Part shown: positions 60,401-64,000 of the stretch, one piece after another
Layout of the letters: every line of letters begins with the position of its first letter
How positions within the stretch are numbered: the stretch's first letter is position 1
NCBI GenBank assembly: GCA_963922595.1
Contig: CAWUIM010000007.1
Span: 1 to 64,000 of the forward strand
Direction: 5' to 3'
DNA from: JAJFFW01 sp963922595
GTDB taxonomy: Bacteria > Pseudomonadota > Alphaproteobacteria > Caulobacterales > Parvularculaceae
DNA length: 64,000 nt
Notes under the pieces: generated by a model
Told to the model about the DNA's origin: nothing
Database searches by the model: none
What the model saw: only the letters and a program-made list of their open reading frames with translations
Made by a program: the position numbers and the translations under genes

Positions 60401-61738
60401 CTAGATTGCGGCGATTTTGACCGCCGAAAGCGGCCATTCTACGGATACCCAGGCGCCCGCGACAGGGTTGTCACGATCCCAGGCCACATTGTCGAATTTG
60501 ATCTCCGCGCCGGTGCGCTCAAGCAGAGTTTTGGAGATGAAAAACCCAAGGCCCATCCCCCTTTTTTTTCGGGCGGCGTGGCGCGACCCCACATATGGCT
60601 CGCCGAGGCGCGCCAAGACTTCCTGCGGGAAGCCGCGCCCGTCGTCATGAATGGATATGGTCAGTTTTTCAGGGGACCAGCGCGCCGTCATCAGGACTTT
60701 TGAGCGTGCGAACTCCACAGCATTTTCAATGAAATTGCGCAATCCGTACGTTATTTCAGGTTGTCGTTTCACAAACAAAACGTCCTCAGCGTCGTCGGCG
60801 GCAATAATGTCGAAAATGATCGCGGGGCCCTCGGCCTGATCCAGAAACGGCCCGGCCGCCTCGCGCAGGAGCGTGTCGATCTGGAGCCGGTCCAGCATCG
60901 CGTCGCCTTCGTCTCCGCGTTGTGACAAACGGCTTAAAATATCCCGGCACCGTTCGGCTTGGCTGACGAGGAGCGTGGCGTCGTCCCTCAATTGATCGCG
61001 ACCGGTCAATTCGCGCGCCATCTCTTTCGCCGTCACCTGGATGGTGGCGAGCGGCGTGCCAAGCTCATGGGCGGCGGCGGCGGCGAGGCCGCCAAGTGCG
61101 GCGAGGCGCTCTTCTCGCGCCAGCACGAGCTGGGTCGCGGCGAGGGCGCTTTTCATCTCGGCTGCTTCCGCGGCGATCCTTCGTGCGTAGGCGGAAAAAA
61201 AGAGAACTGAGAATGAAAGCGCCGCCCAAACGCCGGCTTTGTAGACACCTGGCAAGGCGATCGTTTCCCCAACGCGCCAGGGCAGCGGCAAATGCGTGAG
61301 CGCCAGGAGGCTAATGCCAGCGACGGCGATAATGCAGACAATCGCGATCAGGCGCACGGATAAGACGCTCGCCGCAATCGTCACTGGTGCGACGATCAGT
61401 ACCGAGAATGGATTTAGGAGACCGCCGGTCAAGAACAGCAACACACAAAGCTGGGCGATGTCAAAAATGATATAGCCCGCTGCTTCCCGGTCGCTCAGGA
61501 AACGTTGCGGCGAAAAGCGCAGCGTGACAAATAGGTTGAGCCAGGCGCTCGCTGCGATGGCGGCGAGACACAATCCGAGCGGCAGGGGAAAGCCGAAGCC
61601 AAAATGAACGAGAAATATCGCAGCAGTTTGGCCGGCGACGGCGAGCCAGCGCAGGGTCGTGAGCGTGCGCAGTCTGACCGGCCCGCGCAACGATTGCACG
61701 ACCGCGTCGCGCACTTCCGGCGCCAGGCGCTGGGGCAT
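60401..61738 (-). CDS. regB: redox-sensing histidine kinase RegB/ActS/PrrB
   Basis: A 445-residue membrane kinase with about six N-terminal helices. The phospho-histidine is His224 (AAAHELGTPLATI). Two redox features of RegB are intact: the ubiquinone-site motif GGLLNPF at 105-111 and the redox-active cysteine Cys264 (ERCRDIL). The ATP-binding part shows ENAVEFA, DDGRGF and KRGMGLGFFI. It phosphorylates RegA when the quinone pool is reduced. It is divergent from the SCO/SenC gene. Confidence 0.95.
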   Translation of the reverse strand: MPQRLAPEVRDAVVQSLRGPVRLRTLTTLRWLAVAGQTAAIFLVHFGFGFPLPLGLCLAAIAASAWLNLFVTLRFSPQRFLSDREAAGYIIFDIAQLCVLLFLTGGLLNPFSVLIVAPVTIAASVLSVRLIAIVCIIAVAGISLLALTHLPLPWRVGETIALPGVYKAGVWAALSFSVLFFSAYARRIAAEAAEMKSALAATQLVLAREERLAALGGLAAAAAHELGTPLATIQVTAKEMARELTGRDQLRDDATLLVSQAERCRDILSRLSQRGDEGDAMLDRLQIDTLLREAAGPFLDQAEGPAIIFDIIAADDAEDVLFVKRQPEITYGLRNFIENAVEFARSKVLMTARWSPEKLTISIHDDGRGFPQEVLARLGEPYVGSRHAARKKRGMGLGFFISKTLLERTGAEIKFDNVAWDRDNPVAGAWVSVEWPLSAVKIAAI

Positions 61739-61853
61739 GGGCGTCCTTTCTCATGCGCGCGAGAAATGGGCGAATGCGCGCGTTTCCATTATGCCTGCAG
61801 GCACGTATAGAGAAGTCGGGGGCCACAGACCAGCGATGCGGCACAGGACACGA

Positions 61854-62453
61854 ATGAGCGCCATGATGACGAGACGATTTCTAGGCTTGATCGGACTTTG
61901 CTTCGCAGCGGCGTGCGGGGGCGGCGACAGCGTCGAGATACCAGCGGACGGGATCATCCGCCTTTCCGACCAGTTCACCGGCGGCTTCGATCTTGTCAAC
62001 GCTGACGGCGACCGGGTCACGAGCGAGGACTACAAGGGCAAGGTCTCAGTCATCTATTTCGGCTTCGCGTCCTGTCCGGACGTGTGTCCGCTCGCGCTTG
62101 GACTCTTGAGCGCCGCCCTCGCCGACCTTGACGATACAGAACGCGCGCGATTGCAACCGGTTTTCATCACCGTGGACCCCGAACGCGACACGCCCGAAGT
62201 GGTGAAGGCGTATTTGTCGTCCTTTCACAAAGACATTGTAGGCCTGACCGGGACGCCCGCTGCGGTCGACGCCGCGCGCCAGGGCTTCAAGGTCTTCGCT
62301 CAGAAAGAGGCGCTCGAAGGGTCAGCGCTCGATTATACGATGAACCACATAAGCCTCTTTTATGTTGTGGATAAGACCGGCGCGCCCGTTATCGCCTTGC
62401 GCGACACGCTTACCGCTGAACAGTTAACCGCCGCCCTGCGCCGAAACCTTTAA
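61854..62453 (+). CDS. senC: SCO1/SenC/PrrC-family copper lipoprotein
   Basis: A 199-residue periplasmic thioredoxin-fold protein for cytochrome oxidase copper-centre assembly, and linked to Reg signalling in other alphaproteobacteria. The signal peptide ends in lipobox AAAC (Cys21). The copper ligands are Cys74 and Cys78 (CPDVC) and His165 (NHISLFYV). FGFASCPDVCPLALG is canonical. ATG at 61854 has AGGA upstream. It is read away from regB, sharing a 115-base divergent region. Confidence 0.93.
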   Translation: MSAMMTRRFLGLIGLCFAAACGGGDSVEIPADGIIRLSDQFTGGFDLVNADGDRVTSEDYKGKVSVIYFGFASCPDVCPLALGLLSAALADLDDTERARLQPVFITVDPERDTPEVVKAYLSSFHKDIVGLTGTPAAVDAARQGFKVFAQKEALEGSALDYTMNHISLFYVVDKTGAPVIALRDTLTAEQLTAALRRNL

Positions 62454-62658
62454 GGGCGGTAAATCTAACTTATTGTATTTTAAGTATTATTTTTATGGTT
62501 GCCCCATTCGGGCGACGCAAAATAGGGTGCTGAAGATTACAGGGCGTTAATTCGTTGCGCCGCGACGCCATGGTGTGGCATGTTGCGCCGCATAATAATG
62601 AAGCGAAATCGCTCGATTAGGCCGAGGCCGCAGTACTGAGTAAAGCGCCGGAGGGGCA

Positions 62659-63915
62659 ATGTTATACACAGCATATGAGTTGGGTTACGCCGCGTTAACG
62701 CCGGCGCGGATCGCCGCAGGCATCGGCGCGCAATTCTGGCGATCGCCCTTTAATCCGGTTTCCGACAGCTGGCTCGCGCGCACGAGCGCTGCAGCGTTTG
62801 ATGTCTTCGAAAACGCGACGCGCCGCTATCCAAAGCCGTCCTGGAACATTTCTGAGACCGTATCGGAAGGACAAACGCTCACCGTGACGCCGGTCGTGCG
62901 ACACAAAAAACCTTTTGGCAATCTTGTTCATTTCAAACGTCAGCGCGCGCGCGCGAACGATCCGAAAGTGCTGATCGTCGCGCCGCTTTCCGGCCACTAT
63001 GCGACGCTCCTGCGGGGCACCGTCGAAGCCATGTTGCCGGAGCATGACGTTTACATAACGGACTGGACGGACGCGCGCATGGTGCCCGTGAGCGAGGGGC
63101 GTTTCGATCTGAACGATTACATCGATTATCTGATTGAATTCCTGACAGTGATCGGTCCAGGCGCGCATGCGATGGCGGTCTGCCAACCGGGACCGGCGTT
63201 GCTCGCCGCCGCCGCTGTGATGGCCGAGCACAATGACCCCCATCGCCCGCAATCAATGACCATCATGGGCAGCCCGATCGATACGCGCCGCTCACCGACG
63301 GTGCCCAATCTTCTGTCTAAAGAACGCTCATTCGAATGGTTTGAGCGGAACATGATCTATTCCGTGCCTGCGCCCTATCCGGGGGTGATGCGCCGGGTTT
63401 ATCCGGGGTTCGTGCAACTCTATTCATTTCTGTCGATGAATTCCGATCGTCACGTCGCCGCTCATTACGATTATTTTGAAGACCTTGTGAAAGGCGACGG
63501 CGATAGCGCGGAAAAACATCGCGACTTTTATGACGAATATCTGTCCGTGCTGGACATGACGGAAGAGTTCTATCTGCAAACGATCCGAGACGTGTTTCAG
63601 GAACATTCGCTCGCCGACGGCAAGTTCACCCATCGCGGCAAGCGGGTTAGGCCCGAGACGATAACCGATATCGCGCTTTTAACTGTTGAAGGCGAAAAGG
63701 ACGATATCTCCGGTATCGGACAAACACAGGCGGCCCACGATCTGTGCACGAATTTGCCGGACAATCTGCAGCTCGATTATATCCAGCCGGGGGTCGGACA
63801 TTACGGTGTTTTCAACGGCTCGCGGTGGCGAACCGAAATCCAACCGAAAGTGCGCGATTTCATTCGCAAGCACCATCGTGAAGCTGCGCACCTGAAAGTG
63901 GTCGCTGCTGAGTAG
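62659..63915 (+). CDS. phaZ: intracellular polyhydroxyalkanoate depolymerase
   Basis: A 418-residue enzyme that mobilises stored PHA/PHB granules. The catalytic cysteine is Cys175 in AVCQPGPA, as in PhaZ1-type enzymes; acid and histidine lie in TVEGEKDDISG and GVGHYGVFNG. The N-terminal MLYTAYELGYAALTP is typical. GGAGGGG at 62649-62655 is a strong ribosome-binding site. The 205 bases upstream (62454-62658) are AT-rich at first, with no gene seen, and presumably hold its promoter. Confidence 0.95.
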   Translation: MLYTAYELGYAALTPARIAAGIGAQFWRSPFNPVSDSWLARTSAAAFDVFENATRRYPKPSWNISETVSEGQTLTVTPVVRHKKPFGNLVHFKRQRARANDPKVLIVAPLSGHYATLLRGTVEAMLPEHDVYITDWTDARMVPVSEGRFDLNDYIDYLIEFLTVIGPGAHAMAVCQPGPALLAAAAVMAEHNDPHRPQSMTIMGSPIDTRRSPTVPNLLSKERSFEWFERNMIYSVPAPYPGVMRRVYPGFVQLYSFLSMNSDRHVAAHYDYFEDLVKGDGDSAEKHRDFYDEYLSVLDMTEEFYLQTIRDVFQEHSLADGKFTHRGKRVRPETITDIALLTVEGEKDDISGIGQTQAAHDLCTNLPDNLQLDYIQPGVGHYGVFNGSRWRTEIQPKVRDFIRKHHREAAHLKVVAAE

Positions 63916-63927
63916 CGAGGACCGGGA

Positions 63928-64000
63928 CTACTCAAACTCCCGAAACGGCGCGGCGTAACGCATTTGCGGCGTCATTGATGCGAGCGCGCCGGGCGTCAAT
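63928..64000 (-). CDS. C-terminal end of an unidentified minus-strand gene (partial)
   Basis: From the window edge the minus strand is open for 23 codons and ends in TAG at 63930-63928, giving a tail ending MRYAAPFREFE. The composition is protein-like and the position 12 bases after phaZ fits converging genes. Too short to identify. Confidence 0.35.
   Translation of the reverse strand, partial: LTPGALASMTPQMRYAAPFREFE

Noticed and set aside
62560..62610. Possible sigma-54 promoter (TGGCATGTTGC) ahead of phaZ
   Set aside because: The spacing between the GG and GC elements does not fit the -24/-12 pattern.
1..64000. CRISPR arrays, tRNA or rRNA genes, transposases, phage genes
   Set aside because: Looked for by eye on both strands; no regularly spaced repeats, cloverleaf T-loop signature in a gap, or transposase or integrase motif was recognised.

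Overview
The window is about 64 kb of high-GC chromosome from an alphaproteobacterium. Pointers to that class are the gene neighbourhoods ylxR-infB, rbfA/truB/rpsO/pnp, ubiE-ubiB-coaBC, ihfB-lapA-trpF-trpB-trpA-accD-folC and tsaE-amgK-murU-addB-addA-trxA, a RegB/RegA/SenC redox system, an MmcB-type repair gene with a GTTC-N7-GTTC class SOS box, and a PHA depolymerase. The mix of housekeeping clusters with lipoprotein hydrolases and large DUF11 surface proteins suggests a Parvularculales- or Hyphomonadaceae-like organism, but that placement is an inference. No rRNA, tRNA, CRISPR array, prophage or insertion sequence was recognised.

Layout. 1-3020: end of ylxR, then infB. 3024-7622: accessory genes (a low-GC YcxB-like membrane protein, an acetyltransferase, a conserved unknown, a drug/metabolite transporter, a DUF885 lipoprotein). 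7789-18299, mostly minus strand: pnp, rpsO, truB and rbfA, inverted relative to infB and interleaved with an SDR, a lipoprotein methyltransferase and a plus-strand NCS1 permease / HyuA-like / DUF917 operon. 18292-24081, minus: TrpF-like paralogue, VOC protein, DUF4199 protein, membrane LuxR regulator, coaBC, ubiB, ubiE. 24263-36014, plus: ihfB, lapA, trpF, trpB, trpA, accD and folC, with a phosphatase-like lipoprotein inserted after trpF and a four-gene hydrolase/desaturase block between trpB and trpA. 36011-45209, minus: trxA, addA, addB, murU, amgK, tsaE. 45364: a 2Fe-2S ferredoxin.

45686-54792 is the most unusual part. Four exported proteins built around DUF11-type beta-sandwich domains are encoded there: a minus-strand run of three (409 aa, 1680 aa with a probable outer-membrane beta-barrel, 661 aa with a P-domain) and a divergent 158-aa protein. 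The locus also has a strong stem-loop between the first two minus genes, a leader hairpin overlapping a Shine-Dalgarno sequence, and an AT-rich divergent control region. It looks like an uncharacterised cell-surface system.

54915-55866 is an SOS-type operon: a promoter with a LexA box lying over the mmcB start codon, followed by a translationally coupled NTF2-like gene. The remainder holds an alpha/beta hydrolase, an M16 peptidase, RegA, RegB, a divergent SCO/SenC lipoprotein, a PHA depolymerase and the edge of a further minus-strand gene.

Working together: infB, rbfA, truB, rpsO and pnp serve translation and RNA turnover; ubiE, ubiB, RegBA, SenC and ferredoxin serve respiration and redox control; amgK-murU recycles cell-wall sugars; addAB and mmcB repair DNA. 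Start codons were chosen from ribosome-binding sites, gene overlaps and family N-termini, so some are shorter than the longest open frame.
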